Notes: generated from the letters alone by a model not told the origin. DNA of 64,000 bases from Streptomyces roseoviridis (GCF_039535235.1 NZ_BAAAWU010000001.1:5332001-5396000), one strand, 5' to 3'. Shown: positions 35,126 to 44,057, counted from the stretch's first letter. Program-made: numbers and translations.

Positions 35126-35974
35126 GTGGCCAACATCAGGAACCTCGATCCCAGTGCCTCGCCGCTGGACTACTACGGCTACGAATTACGCAGGTTGAGG
35201 GAGGAGGCGGGGCTCAAGCAGGACGAGCTCGGCGGGATCCTCTTCTGCACGGGCTCGCTGGTGGGCCAGGTCGAGACGGCGAAGAAGGTGCCGACGCGGC
35301 GCTTCTCGGAGCAGCTGGACGCGGCGCTGATGACGGGCGGGCTGTTCTCCAGGTTGATCGGCCTGGTGCTGAAGAGCCAGTTGCCGAACTGGTTCCAGCC
35401 GTACGCGGAGATGGAGGCGAAGGCGACCTACATCTACTCCTTTCAGGCGGGAGTGGTGGACGGCCTCCTCCAGACCCCGGAGTACGCCCGGGGAATCCTC
35501 GGCGTACGGACGGACGGTGACCTCGACGCCAAGGTGGCGGCTCGTCTCGAAAGGCAGCGCATCCTGGACCGTGAGACCCCGCCGTTGTGTTGGGTGGTCA
35601 TGAGTGAGGCGGTGCTCCGACAGGAGGTCGGCGGCCGTGAGGTGATGCGAGCCCAACTCGCCCACCTGTTGCGTATGCAGGAGCGGGAGTGGGTGAAGAT
35701 CCAGATCCTGCCGTTCTCGGCGGGAGCGCACGCCGGGATGCCGGGCTCGTTCAACCTCCTGCGCTTCGAGGAGGACCCCGACATCGTCTACACCGAGGAC
35801 TTCGTCCAAGGGCACATGACCGCCGATGCAGCCGCCGTCAGGGAAGGGTTCCTCCGTTACGATCACTTGCGGGCCGCCGCCCTTTCCGTGGAGGACTCGG
35901 CCGCACTGATCGCCCGGGTGATGGAGGAACAGTATGGGGACCGAGCTGAACCTGACCGGAGTGAGCTGGCGTAA
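35126..35974 (+). CDS. WhiJ-like helix-turn-helix regulator with DUF5753 (Scr1-type)
   Basis: 282 residues from GTG 35126 (MANIRNLDPSASPLDYYG), chosen because GGGGGTG ends about 10 bases upstream; ATG 35039 would add 29 residues but has no ribosome site. XRE helix-turn-helix: LRRLREEAGLKQDELGGILFCTGSLVGQVETAKKVPT (about 20-60). The rest is DUF5753 (YAEMEAKATYIYSFQAGVVDGLLQTPEYARGIL, AGMPGSFNLLRFEEDPDIVY). Such regulators pair with a DUF397 protein encoded downstream and control development or antibiotic genes. The 3' end overlaps the DUF397 gene by 41 bp. Confidence 0.87.
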   Translation: MANIRNLDPSASPLDYYGYELRRLREEAGLKQDELGGILFCTGSLVGQVETAKKVPTRRFSEQLDAALMTGGLFSRLIGLVLKSQLPNWFQPYAEMEAKATYIYSFQAGVVDGLLQTPEYARGILGVRTDGDLDAKVAARLERQRILDRETPPLCWVVMSEAVLRQEVGGREVMRAQLAHLLRMQEREWVKIQILPFSAGAHAGMPGSFNLLRFEEDPDIVYTEDFVQGHMTADAAAVREGFLRYDHLRAAALSVEDSAALIARVMEEQYGDRAEPDRSELA

Positions 35975-36212
35975 GTCCTCGTTCAGTGGCGACACCGGCG
36001 GCGACTGCGTCGAGTGCGCGCCCCTCGGCGCCGCCGCCTGGCGTAAGTCCTCGTACAGCAGCGACACCGGCGGGCAGTGCATCGAGGTCGCCGATCTCGC
36101 CGCCCACGTCGCCGTCCGGGACTCCAAGAACCCCACCGGCCCCCACTTCCTCGCCTCCCCGGCGGCCTTCACGGCGTTCGTGACGGCCGCTGCCGAGGGG
36201 CGGCTCCGCTGA
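35934..36212 (+). CDS. DUF397 protein with internal duplication
   Basis: 92 residues. DUF397 proteins are usually about 60-70 residues with one WRKSSYS..GG.C.EVA..... VRDSK module. Here the front half is present twice: WRKSSFSGDTGGDCVECAPLG then WRKSSYSSDTGGQCIEVADL, followed by the usual VAVRDSKNPTGPHFLASPAAFTAFV. ATG 35934 has GGAGGAAC. It is translationally coupled to the DUF5753 regulator and is its expected partner. Confidence 0.9.
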   Translation: MGTELNLTGVSWRKSSFSGDTGGDCVECAPLGAAAWRKSSYSSDTGGQCIEVADLAAHVAVRDSKNPTGPHFLASPAAFTAFVTAAAEGRLR

Positions 36213-36213
36213 C

Positions 36214-36594
36214 ATGAGCGGGGGCGGGGGGTGGTGGGTCCTGGTCGAGTCGACCGAGTGGGCCGGGGACCGGTGGAAGCTGGCGCGTACGGTTCCGGTC
36301 GACGGCGGGAGGGAAGCGGCCGTCGAGCAGGCGGCCGAGCTCGCCCGCCGGTGCGACCTGCGGGGTGACGAGGCTCGTCAGCCCAGGGCGTACGGCCGGC
36401 GGGTGTTCCGGACGTCGGAGGTGAGCTGGCTCGTCGTGGTCAGCCACTCGGCCTGGAACGACGTCTACAAACGCGTTCACACGGACACCAAGCACCTCCG
36501 CATCTCCGTCGCGGAGCTGGAGCACGAGGACGAGACCCCGCCCGGCGAGCCGCCCGCCAAGAAGGGTGTCCTCCGGTCATGGCGACGCTCGTAG
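36214..36594 (+). CDS. Hypothetical protein downstream of DUF397
   Basis: 126 residues; ATG 36214 starts two bases after the DUF397 stop, so the gene belongs to the same operon. WWVLVESTEWAGDRWKLARTVPVDGGREAAVEQAAELARRCDL then YGRRVFRTSEVSWLVVVSHSAWNDVYKRVHTDTKHLRISVAELEHEDE suggests a compact alpha/beta fold. Charged tail with Pro. No family recognised and no signal peptide. Confidence 0.7.
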   Translation: MSGGGGWWVLVESTEWAGDRWKLARTVPVDGGREAAVEQAAELARRCDLRGDEARQPRAYGRRVFRTSEVSWLVVVSHSAWNDVYKRVHTDTKHLRISVAELEHEDETPPGEPPAKKGVLRSWRRS

Positions 36595-36655
36595 GGATGC
36601 CGGCGACGGTCGCGGCCGTGGTCCTCGCTCGGCGCGTGTGGAGGGTGGTGGTCCG

Positions 36656-37702
36656 GTGAACGAGTCGGAGAGGTCGTCGCGGCCGACGCGGCCGTTGCCG
36701 CCGACGCCGTTCGATCCCGAGGTGGCCGCCGCTGTCGATGCCGTGGATCCGGCGTGGCGGGAGCCGGTCACGCCGGAGAACCTGGCGGACCGGCAGGCAC
36801 GCGACGCGGCGAGCCGGCCGCGGCCGACGGTCGAGGAGCTGCGGGCGGGCGGTCTGTTCGCGGTGGAGGAGCTGCGGGTGCCGGGGCCCCCGGGGGCGGC
36901 GGACGTGACGCTGGTGAGCGCGCGGCCGGCCGGGCTCGGAGGTCCCCTGCCGCTGCTCTACTACATGCACGGCGGCGCGATGGTCATGGGCAACGCCCGG
37001 TCCGTGCTGCCCACGGTGCTGCGCGAGTGGGCGCTGCCGTTGGGGCTCGCCGTGCTGTCCGTGGAGTACCGGCTTGCGCCCGGTGTGCGCTACCCGGAGC
37101 CGTTGGAGGACTGTTACGCGGGGCTGGTGTGGGCGGCCGGGCACGCGGCCGATCTCGGCGTGGACCCCGGCCGTATCGTCATCGGCGGCAAGAGCGCGGG
37201 CGGCGGTCTCGCCGCGGCGCTCGCCCTGCTGGCCCGGGACCGAGGGGGCCCGGCGGCGCTGGGGCAGATCCTGCTCTCGCCGATGCTGGACGACAGCCTG
37301 GCGACCTTCTCCTCCCACCAGATGTCCGGCATCGACATGGGGGACCTCGTCTCGCACGAGACCGCGTGGCAGGCGTACCACGGCGACCTCCGCCACTCCG
37401 CCGACCTGCCGCCGTACGCGGCCCCCGCCCGCGCGACGGACCTGTCCGGACTGCCCCCGGCGTACGTGGAGGTCGGGTCGGCGGAGATGTTCCGCGACGA
37501 GGGCGTGGCCTACGCCGGCGGCATCTGGCAGGCGGGCGGCCAGGCCGAACTGCACGTCTGGTCCGGCGCCTGCCACCACTTCGACGGACTGGCCCCCCGC
37601 GCCGCCGTCACCCAGGACGCCCGCGACGCCCGCACCCGCTGGCTCCGCCGCCTCCTCGCGCAGGCCGGGACCGGCCAGGAGACCCCACCGGCGGAAGCCT
37701 GA
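36656..37702 (+). CDS. Alpha/beta hydrolase, hormone-sensitive-lipase family
   Basis: 348 residues. Oxyanion motif YMHGGAMVMG (about 103-112, HGGG family variant with Ala), nucleophile Ser in GGKSAGGGLAA (about 180; usually GDSAGG, here Lys for Asp), Asp in MFRDEGVAYA and His in CHHFDGLAP. It should hydrolyse short-chain esters in the cytosol. GTG 36656 with GGAGGG upstream. It follows the hypothetical gene by 61 bp. True substrate unknown. Confidence 0.87.
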   Translation: MNESERSSRPTRPLPPTPFDPEVAAAVDAVDPAWREPVTPENLADRQARDAASRPRPTVEELRAGGLFAVEELRVPGPPGAADVTLVSARPAGLGGPLPLLYYMHGGAMVMGNARSVLPTVLREWALPLGLAVLSVEYRLAPGVRYPEPLEDCYAGLVWAAGHAADLGVDPGRIVIGGKSAGGGLAAALALLARDRGGPAALGQILLSPMLDDSLATFSSHQMSGIDMGDLVSHETAWQAYHGDLRHSADLPPYAAPARATDLSGLPPAYVEVGSAEMFRDEGVAYAGGIWQAGGQAELHVWSGACHHFDGLAPRAAVTQDARDARTRWLRRLLAQAGTGQETPPAEA

Positions 37703-37741
37703 CGGCTCGGCCGCCGGTGGGGGCGTCCGCCGGGACGACGG

Positions 37742-38992
37742 TCACCAGCGTTCGTACACGGAGAACGGCGGCATGCTGTCGTCTGCGTGGACCAGGATCA
37801 CCAGGTCCTGGTAGGCGAGCACGCCCGCGATGGACCGCACCTCGGAATCGCGGAAGGACCGGTCGTCCTCCTCGTCGCCCGTGGCCGCGTCGAGGACGGT
37901 CATCAGGTCGCCGTGCCGGTGGCCGCGCGCCGCCGTCACCCGGCCGTCCGTCACGTCGAAGTCGTCCCCCGCGACCTTCGTTCGCCACAGCTGGTCACCG
38001 CTCGCCAGGTCGAAGGCGACGATCCCGCTGAAGGACGTGCTCTCCCCGTCCCCGGCCCAGACGCTCGCGAAGAGCCGTCCGCCCTCCACGCGCGTGCTCA
38101 TGAGCTTGCCGTAGTCGCCCCCGCCGGCGATCCTGGCCCGCGTGCGGCCGTCCGGCCCGTAGGAGAGGACCCCGCTGGTCTTCCCGTCGGCTTCGTAGAC
38201 GCGTACCGTCGGCGGATCCGCGGACAGCACGCGCAGCTGGGCGTCCTCGTCCACACCGCGCCGGGCGTCGACGGGCACGGTCCACCGCGTCTTGCCGTTC
38301 GCGGGGTCGTACGCGAGGAGCGTGGCCTCGGCGCCGCACATCAGGGCGGCGACCACCTGCTTCGGGGCGAGGGCGAGGTCGTGCGGGTCGCAGCCCTTCG
38401 GCAGGGGCGCCGTCCAGCGCGGGGCACCCGTCTTCAGGTCGACGGCGCGCAGCCGGTCCCCGTAGTGGAGCACGCCGAGTCCGCCGCCGGCGGTGGCCAC
38501 CTTGTCCAGGAAGCCCGCCGCGACACCGTCGGTGCGCCACAGTTCCCGGCCGTCGGCGAGGTCGACAGCGACGACGGTGGCACAGTCCTCCTCCGTCGGC
38601 CTCGCCTGGCGGTAGGCGACCATGGAGACCCCGGCGGCGGCGTGGTGGTTCGTGGCGCAGATCTCCGCCCGGTCGGGCACGAGGTATTCCCAGCGCTTCT
38701 TCCCCGACCGGACGTCGAAGGCCGTCACGGCGTCGGCGCGGCTACGGACCACCGCGTCGCCCGCGAGCGAGACCTCGCCTCCGTCCTCGCTCGGCACGGT
38801 GTCACGGGGGCCGTCCCAGACCTTGGCCATGGAGAAACCAGGGGCATAGCCCGAGGCGGGCAGGATGACGGCGGCGATGAGGCCGCCGAGGAGAAGGAGT
38901 ATCCCGACGAGGGTCGCGAGTGGCGCGAGGCACCCCTTGACGAACCCGGTTCCCTGGCCGGTTCTGTCCGTGCCGTTCGTTTCTGCCGTCAT
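37742..38992 (-). CDS. Membrane-anchored PQQ-like beta-propeller protein
   Basis: 416 residues. One membrane helix near the N-terminus (LATLVGILLLLGGLIAAVILPASG), then an extracytoplasmic propeller with repeated blade ends of the type AFDVRSGKKRWEY, AVDLADGRELWRT, AVDLKTGAPRWTA, AYDPANGKTRWTV and AFDLASGDQLWRT. No heme or kinase domain. BamB-like scaffolds of this sort bind partner proteins or sense ligands; function not assigned. ATG 38992. Confidence 0.88.
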   Translation of the reverse strand: MTAETNGTDRTGQGTGFVKGCLAPLATLVGILLLLGGLIAAVILPASGYAPGFSMAKVWDGPRDTVPSEDGGEVSLAGDAVVRSRADAVTAFDVRSGKKRWEYLVPDRAEICATNHHAAAGVSMVAYRQARPTEEDCATVVAVDLADGRELWRTDGVAAGFLDKVATAGGGLGVLHYGDRLRAVDLKTGAPRWTAPLPKGCDPHDLALAPKQVVAALMCGAEATLLAYDPANGKTRWTVPVDARRGVDEDAQLRVLSADPPTVRVYEADGKTSGVLSYGPDGRTRARIAGGGDYGKLMSTRVEGGRLFASVWAGDGESTSFSGIVAFDLASGDQLWRTKVAGDDFDVTDGRVTAARGHRHGDLMTVLDAATGDEEDDRSFRDSEVRSIAGVLAYQDLVILVHADDSMPPFSVYERW

Positions 38993-39100
38993 GCGATTCC
39001 CACCCCTGGTCCAACCGGCGAAGCGTCAACAGGCTAGGCGTTCACGGCCGATGGCGTCCCGCGGCTGACCCGTCGTACAGGGGCGGCGCGGCCACGGTGA

Positions 39101-39418
39101 GGAGCGAGAGGCGCGCGAGGGAGGGCCGCGTTCGAGGGGCAACGCGACATCGAGGGCTGGACGCAGGACGTGTACCGGGTCGAGGTCGGCTCCGTCCTGC
39201 GCGGGAACCTGCGCGGGACGGTGAGGGTCACCTACGGCCGTGACGAGGGCGCCACCGGCCGGCTGGTGGACGGCACGACGTACGTCTTCGCCACCCACGC
39301 CTGGGCGGACACGGTGAAGGACGGTCACGCGCAGCTGTTCCAGGGGCCGATGGAGCCCGTGGACGACGCGCAGCTGTCCGCGTGGAAGCGGGCGGCGGCG
39401 CTTCCCGTGGTGCCGTAA
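39101..39418 (+). pseudogene. N-terminally truncated remnant of a secreted protein gene
   Basis: The frame reads AAFEGQRDIEGWTQDVYRVEVGSVLRGNLRGTVRVTYG, VDGTTYVFATHAWADTVKDGHAQ and ends PVVP. This looks like a folded beta-rich domain found after a signal peptide in exported streptomycete proteins. However, an in-frame stop lies at 39098-39100 and no start codon precedes GTG 39170, which is inside the domain. The signal-peptide end is therefore missing, and I treat it as decayed. A short protein from GTG 39170 (82 residues) remains possible. Confidence 0.5.
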
Positions 39419-39439
39419 CGCCGCACCGCGGCCGGGGCG

Positions 39440-40028
39440 GTGGCCCTTGCCCGGGCCTACGATGCTCCCGACGAACTCCTGCGGGTCGCGGTGCCCGGGG
39501 GGCGAGCACGTGTACCGGCTCTCCGCCGTGGGCTCGTGGTCGGACCCGGACGACCCCGGCGCCGTCTACGGGCCCGACGCACCGCCCGCGCCCCCTCCGC
39601 TCCTGACCGCTCAGGAGCGGACCTGGATCAGGCAGCAGCGGCTGCGGCAAGGAGAGGAACCGTCCGTGCTCGTCGCGTTCGACTCACGCGGGAACATGAC
39701 CAGACGACCCTCCAGACCCCGGATCGGCATCATGCTCGCCGCGCTGGGGCGGGGGAACGAGCACATGGTCCTGCAGCGGCTGGACGACGAACGCGAAGGC
39801 GACTGGTACGTCCAGGTCCGCCTGCGCGACGACAACGTCTACCAGCTGGAACACCGCGACGGCAGGGCGGCGGAGCACTACTGGACGCTCACCGTCTCGC
39901 AGGACAAGGTGCGCGACGCCCTGCTCGGCTGGGCCGCGGGCAAGGCGGACTGGCGCGGCGGCTTCATGTGGAACAGGATCGGCGCGGAGCCCGACGGGCA
40001 ATGCGACGGTCCGGCGGACGGCGGCTGA
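39440..40028 (+). CDS. Hypothetical protein, probable single-base frameshift near the N-terminus
   Basis: Downstream frame: EHVYRLSAVGSWSDPDDPGAVYGPDA, ERTWIRQQRLRQGEEPSVLVAFD, MVLQRLDDEREGDWYVQVRLRDDNVYQLEHRDG and HYWTLTVSQDKVRDALLGWAAG, a convincing soluble domain of unknown family. Its own frame offers only weak starts (TTG 39447, ATG 39462). The frame starting at GTG 39440 reads ARAYDAPDELLRVAVPGG and would join smoothly to EHVYRL if one G were removed from the six-G run near 39498-39503. So the intact gene probably started in the first frame. Without a frameshift, the start would be ATG 39462 (188 residues). Confidence 0.6.
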
Positions 40029-40031
40029 CGC

Positions 40032-40469
40032 CTAGCCCCCCTGGGCGGCCCCGGCCCCGGCCGCCGCCCCCGTCAGCACCGCCCGCAGCCGCTCCACGCC
40101 CGCTCGCCACGGGCCCGCCTCGCCGCTCTCGGACCACAGTTCAAGGAGCTCCGAGTCCTTGCCGAGGACGCGGTCGAGGGCGGCGACGGCCGCCGGGCGG
40201 AGCTCGGGCGGGAGCGGCGGTATGGGCTCCTCCGGGCCGTACGCGGTGGTGACCGGGTCGCCGCCCGGGCACTGCGCGGCCACCAGGGCCGCCGCCGCGA
40301 CGGCCTCCACCGCCAGGTCCGCGTCCAGGTAGTCCTCGCCGGTGTCGGTCACCTCGCGGAACGCCGCCAGGAGCACGTCCGCCCGCTTCTCCGCCGGGGC
40401 CTCGTCGACCGTGTACGAGAAGTCGGCGGCGGTGTCGTTGTCGAAGGGGCCGATGTCCCAGGTGCCCAT
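40032..40469 (-). CDS. DUF4259 domain-containing protein
   Basis: 145 residues. The N-terminus MGTWDIGPFDNDTAADFSYTV is diagnostic of DUF4259, followed by DYLDADLAVEAVAAAALVAAQ and LDRVLGKDSELLELW. Small cytosolic protein of unknown function, common in streptomycetes. ATG 40469. It is convergent with the preceding gene (3 bp between stops). Confidence 0.92.
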   Translation of the reverse strand: MGTWDIGPFDNDTAADFSYTVDEAPAEKRADVLLAAFREVTDTGEDYLDADLAVEAVAAAALVAAQCPGGDPVTTAYGPEEPIPPLPPELRPAAVAALDRVLGKDSELLELWSESGEAGPWRAGVERLRAVLTGAAAGAGAAQGG

Positions 40470-40537
40470 GGCGTGCTCGCTCTCTCTGCTGCTCCGTGAG
40501 GTGCCCTGCTCCCGCATCGTGACAGGCACCACTGACA

Positions 40538-40563
40538 GTGCCCCCCTCCGTGGAGGGGGGCAC
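40538..40563 (-). terminator. 12-bp perfect hairpin terminator
   Basis: GTGCCCCCCTCC pairs with GGAGGGGGGCAC around GT, just past the stop of the secreted-protein gene at 40572 and upstream of the DUF4259 gene. Confidence 0.85.
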
Positions 40564-40571
40564 GTGCTGCC

Positions 40572-41639
40572 CTAGAGCGCGTCGGTCAGGCGGTAGACGG
40601 CGAACATGTCGCTCTTGCGCGGGTCCTCGCCCCCGTTGGGCCAGTAGGACGCCTCGACGCCGACCCAGCCGCGGAAGGTGCCGGTGTCGTCGATGACCTG
40701 GTACATCGGCTTCACGTGCGAGTTGCCGGTGTAGCAGGTCTCGCCCCGCTCCAGGGCCAGGCAGCTGCACCAGTGCCACATGGTGTCGCGGCGGTCGATG
40801 TTGGACAGCTTCTGGAGGTAGTACTGGATGGAGGAGACGTTCGCGGCGGTGCCACCCCCGTAGTGGGGGCAGCCGCCCTCCTTCTGGCAGGCGGCCGACG
40901 AGCTCGGCTGGAGGTACGTCAGGCACCACGTGGTGGTGTCACAGGTGCGGAAGTTGCGGTGCCCGAACGTGCCGGCGATGGGCTGGGTCACGTCCTTGGC
41001 CCAGGACGTGCCCTGGAGCTTGATGTCGGCCGGGTGGGACTGCACGGAGGACATCGCACGGCGGGTGGTCAGGGGCGCGTTGGAGCCGTAGGCGTAACCG
41101 GTGGTGGCCTTGGTGTTGTAGAGGAAGGACAAGCGGGCCAGGTTGGTGCCGGTCTCGATCTTCCACTGCTCGGTCCACGCGGTGGCGTGGTTCCAGGAGA
41201 TCCACACGATGGGCGTGGCCACGCCGTCGATCGTCACCGTGCGCAGCTCGTAGACGCCGGTGCGCAGTTCGGTGGGGGCGCCGGTGAAGCCGCCGGCGGT
41301 CTTGATCTCGCAGGCGAGGACGTGGGTGGTGCTCTTCAGGTCGTTCGACGAACAACTGCTGTCGGGCACGGTGCCGGTGCCCACGCGGGCCTTGGGCACG
41401 GCGTGCTCCCAGACGTACATGCGGGCTGCGACCGTGCCGGCGGCGGCGTCGAACTCGTACGTGCCGAGGCGGACCCAGTTGTTGCGGGCGGCATCCCGGA
41501 GGTGACCGAGGGAGACGACGTAGTTCGCCTTGCCGCCCGGCAGCTCCTGGGCGTCGGCCTGGGCCGGCAGGACGGTCGCGGCGGTGGCCGCGACGGCCAC
41601 CAGGAAGGCCATGGCGAGGGTGCGTGCGATACGGAACAT
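40572..41639 (-). CDS. Secreted Cys-rich protein of unknown function
   Basis: 355 residues. Signal RIARTLAMAFLVAVAATAATVLPAQADA. The mature protein is Trp- and Cys-rich: YEFDAAAGTVAARMYVWEH, VWISWNHATAWTEQWKIETGTNLARLSFLYNTKATTGYAYGSN, TWCLTYLQPSS, CQKEGGCPHYGGG and MWHWCSCLALERGETCYTGNSHVKPMYQVID. Several Cys are placed to pair, as in an extracellular enzyme or binding protein. No family recognised. ATG 41639. It is divergent from the fadE gene, so its promoter region abuts the KstR and CTGAC operators. Confidence 0.75.
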   Translation of the reverse strand: MFRIARTLAMAFLVAVAATAATVLPAQADAQELPGGKANYVVSLGHLRDAARNNWVRLGTYEFDAAAGTVAARMYVWEHAVPKARVGTGTVPDSSCSSNDLKSTTHVLACEIKTAGGFTGAPTELRTGVYELRTVTIDGVATPIVWISWNHATAWTEQWKIETGTNLARLSFLYNTKATTGYAYGSNAPLTTRRAMSSVQSHPADIKLQGTSWAKDVTQPIAGTFGHRNFRTCDTTTWCLTYLQPSSSAACQKEGGCPHYGGGTAANVSSIQYYLQKLSNIDRRDTMWHWCSCLALERGETCYTGNSHVKPMYQVIDDTGTFRGWVGVEASYWPNGGEDPRKSDMFAVYRLTDAL

Positions 41640-41840
41640 GCGGCCGATTATGGCGGTCCTGACGCGAGCATGATCGCGTGATGCGGGCGCGTGACCCGGC
41701 GCGTGAACCAACGGGTGGGCCGGCGGGTGGGCGTCCGCGAACAGCCGCGTACAGCCGGCAACCCCGTCGCGCGGGCAACCGCGTGCCCGATCGTGCCGAC
41801 TGCCGCGCGCCCGGCCGCGCGCGAGCCGGACCCGCATCGC

Positions 41841-41859
41841 ATCTGACCTTCCGTCAGAT
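41841..41859. promoter_or_regulatory. Inverted repeat ATCTGAC-N5-GTCAGAT
   Basis: Perfect 7-bp arms around CTTCC, directly abutting the KstR operator at 41860. It has the same CTGAY-N5-RTCAG form as at four other promoters. Confidence 0.7.
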
Positions 41860-41873
41860 TGAAACGTGTTCTA
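41860..41873. promoter_or_regulatory. Exact KstR operator upstream of fadE34-like gene
   Basis: TgaAACgtGTTctA matches all eight fixed bases of the KstR consensus. It ends 12 bp before the start codon, so it overlaps the transcription start or a very short leader. Confidence 0.78.
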
Positions 41874-41885
41874 GTCTGCCGTGCC

Positions 41886-44057
41886 ATGGGCATCGCCATC
41901 ACGCACGAACAGCGGGAGCTCGCCCGATCCGTCCGCGGCTGGCTCGGCCGCGCCGTACCGCGCGAGGACGTCCGCAAGCACCTCGACGTCCCCGGCCTCG
42001 CCACCGGCCGGCCCGCCTACTGGGACGGCGCCGTCGCGCAGGGCCTCACCGGCATCCACCTCCCCGAGGAGCACGGGGGCGGGGGCGGCGACCTCGTCGA
42101 CCTCGCCGTCGTCCTGGAGGAGACCGCACGGGCCCTGCTGCCCGGACCGTACCTGCCCGACGTCCTCGCCGCCGAGCTGATGCACCGCGCGGGGCGCGGC
42201 CCGGAGGCCGCCGCGCTCGCCGCCGGGGAGCGGATCGGGGCCGTCGCCCTCGGCGCGGGCGCGCTGACCGCCCGGCGCACCGGCGGCGGATACGTGCTCG
42301 ACGGCACCGCCCCGCCCGTCCTCGGCGCCGCGGCCGCCGACCTCCTCGTCCTCGCCGCAGCCGGCGCCGACGGGACCGTCTGGCTCGCCGTGGACGCCAC
42401 CGCCCTCGCCGTACGCCCGCACCGGAGCGCCGACCCCACCCGGCCGACCGCCGAGGTGACCGCCGACGGCGTCCGCGTCCCCGCGAGCCGCGTCCTCGCC
42501 CTCGACTCCGTCCTCGTCCGCGACCTCGCCGCCGTCCTCTTCGCCGCCGACGCCTGCGGCACCGCCGCCCGCGCCCTCGACCTCGCCGCCGAACACGCCC
42601 GCAACCGCGTTCAGTTCGACCGGCCCATCGGACGGTTCCAGGGCGTCAAACACCTCTGCGCCGACATGCTCGTCCGCCTCGAACAGGCCCGCGCCCTGAC
42701 CTGGGACGCCGCCCGCGCCGCCCGCGAGACGGAACCGGCCGTCCGGTCCCTGACCGCCGCCCTCGCCGCCGCCACCGCGCTCGACACCGCGTACACCGTC
42801 ACCAAGGACTGCATCCAGATCCTCGGCGGCATCGGCTTCACCTGGGAACACGACGCCCACCTCCACCTGCGCCGCGCCCTCGTCGCCCGCCAGCTCCTCG
42901 GCCCCGGCGACACCCACCGCCTCACCGCCGCACGCCTCACCGCCGCCGGCACCCGGCGCACCCTGCGCCTCGAACTCCCCGCCGAGGCGGAGGAGTTCCG
43001 CGCCGCCGCCCGCGAGGCCCTCGCACCCGCCGCCGGACTCGACCCGCGCGCCGCCCGCCGCGCCCTCGCCCCCACCGGCTACGCCGCCCCGCACCTTCCC
43101 GAGCCGTACGGACTCGGCGCCGGACCCGTCCACCAGCTCGCCGTCCAGCGGGAGATGGACGCCGCCGGCATCACCCTCAGCCCGCTGTCCGTCGCCACCT
43201 GGGTGATCCCCTCCCTCATCGCCCACGGCACGCCGGCACAGCGGGAGCGCCACCTCGGGCCGACCCTGCGCGGCGAACAGCAGTGGTGCCAGCTCTTCTC
43301 CGAACCGGAGGCCGGATCCGACCTCGCCTCCCTGCGCACCCGCGCCGAGCGAACCGCCGACGGCACCGGCTGGCGGATCAACGGACAGAAGGTCTGGACG
43401 AGCGCCGCCCAGGACGCCGACCACGGCATCCTCCTCGCCCGCACCGACCCCGACGCGCCCCGGCACCGCGGCCTCACCTACTTCCTCGTCGACATGCGGA
43501 ACACCCCCGGCATCGACATCCGGCCGCTGAAGGAGATCACCGGCGAGTCGCTGTTCAACGAGGTGTGGTTCGACGACGCCGTCCTGCCCGCCGACGCCGT
43601 CGTCGGCGAGGTGAACGACGGCTGGCGGGTCGCCCGCCACACCCTCGGCAACGAGCGCGTCCACATGGCCGACCAGGTCGCCTCCGGCACCGGACTCGAA
43701 GCGCTCGTCAAAGCGGCGGACGGCGCCGGAAGCCACCTGCGCGCCCGGACCGGCGCCCTCGTCGCCGAGGCCCACGCCCTCGCCTGCATCGGCCTGCGCA
43801 CCGCCCTGCGCCAGGTCTCCGGCCTGGAACCCGGCCCCGGCGCGAGCGTCCGCAAACTCGTCCAGACCCTCCACCAGCAGAAGGTCGCCGAACTCGCCCT
43901 CGAACTCCTCGGCCCGGCGGGCGCGGTGGCGGAGGGCCCGGGGGAGCGGGCCGTGCACGGACTGCTCATGTCGCGCTGCCTGACCATCGCGGGCGGGACC
44001 ACGCAGGTCCAGCTCAATGTCGTCGCCGAGCGGCTGCTCGGCCTGCCGAGAGACTGA
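41886..44057 (+). CDS. fadE34: Double-domain acyl-CoA dehydrogenase, FadE34-like
   Basis: 723 residues made of two acyl-CoA dehydrogenase units in tandem. First unit to about residue 355: GIAITHEQRELARSVRGWLG, GLTGIHLPEEHGG, RNRVQFDRPIGRFQGVKHLCADM and DCIQILGGIGFTWEHDAHLHLRRA. Second unit: FSEPEAGSDLASLRTRAER, WRINGQKVWTSAAQDADHGILLART, NDGWRVARHTLGNER and LTIAGGTTQVQLNVVAERLLGLPRD. Mycobacterial FadE34 has the same fused layout and size and acts on steroid side-chain CoA esters. The first unit looks degenerate in its active-site region, as in other fused forms where one site may be silent. Start ATG 41886; the KstR site lies just upstream. Confidence 0.87.
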   Translation: MGIAITHEQRELARSVRGWLGRAVPREDVRKHLDVPGLATGRPAYWDGAVAQGLTGIHLPEEHGGGGGDLVDLAVVLEETARALLPGPYLPDVLAAELMHRAGRGPEAAALAAGERIGAVALGAGALTARRTGGGYVLDGTAPPVLGAAAADLLVLAAAGADGTVWLAVDATALAVRPHRSADPTRPTAEVTADGVRVPASRVLALDSVLVRDLAAVLFAADACGTAARALDLAAEHARNRVQFDRPIGRFQGVKHLCADMLVRLEQARALTWDAARAARETEPAVRSLTAALAAATALDTAYTVTKDCIQILGGIGFTWEHDAHLHLRRALVARQLLGPGDTHRLTAARLTAAGTRRTLRLELPAEAEEFRAAAREALAPAAGLDPRAARRALAPTGYAAPHLPEPYGLGAGPVHQLAVQREMDAAGITLSPLSVATWVIPSLIAHGTPAQRERHLGPTLRGEQQWCQLFSEPEAGSDLASLRTRAERTADGTGWRINGQKVWTSAAQDADHGILLARTDPDAPRHRGLTYFLVDMRNTPGIDIRPLKEITGESLFNEVWFDDAVLPADAVVGEVNDGWRVARHTLGNERVHMADQVASGTGLEALVKAADGAGSHLRARTGALVAEAHALACIGLRTALRQVSGLEPGPGASVRKLVQTLHQQKVAELALELLGPAGAVAEGPGERAVHGLLMSRCLTIAGGTTQVQLNVVAERLLGLPRD

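Noticed and set aside
39170..39418. Intact 82-residue gene from GTG 39170
   Set aside because: The GTG lies inside a conserved-looking beta domain and the upstream sequence in the same frame continues the domain until a stop, so a truncated remnant is more likely.
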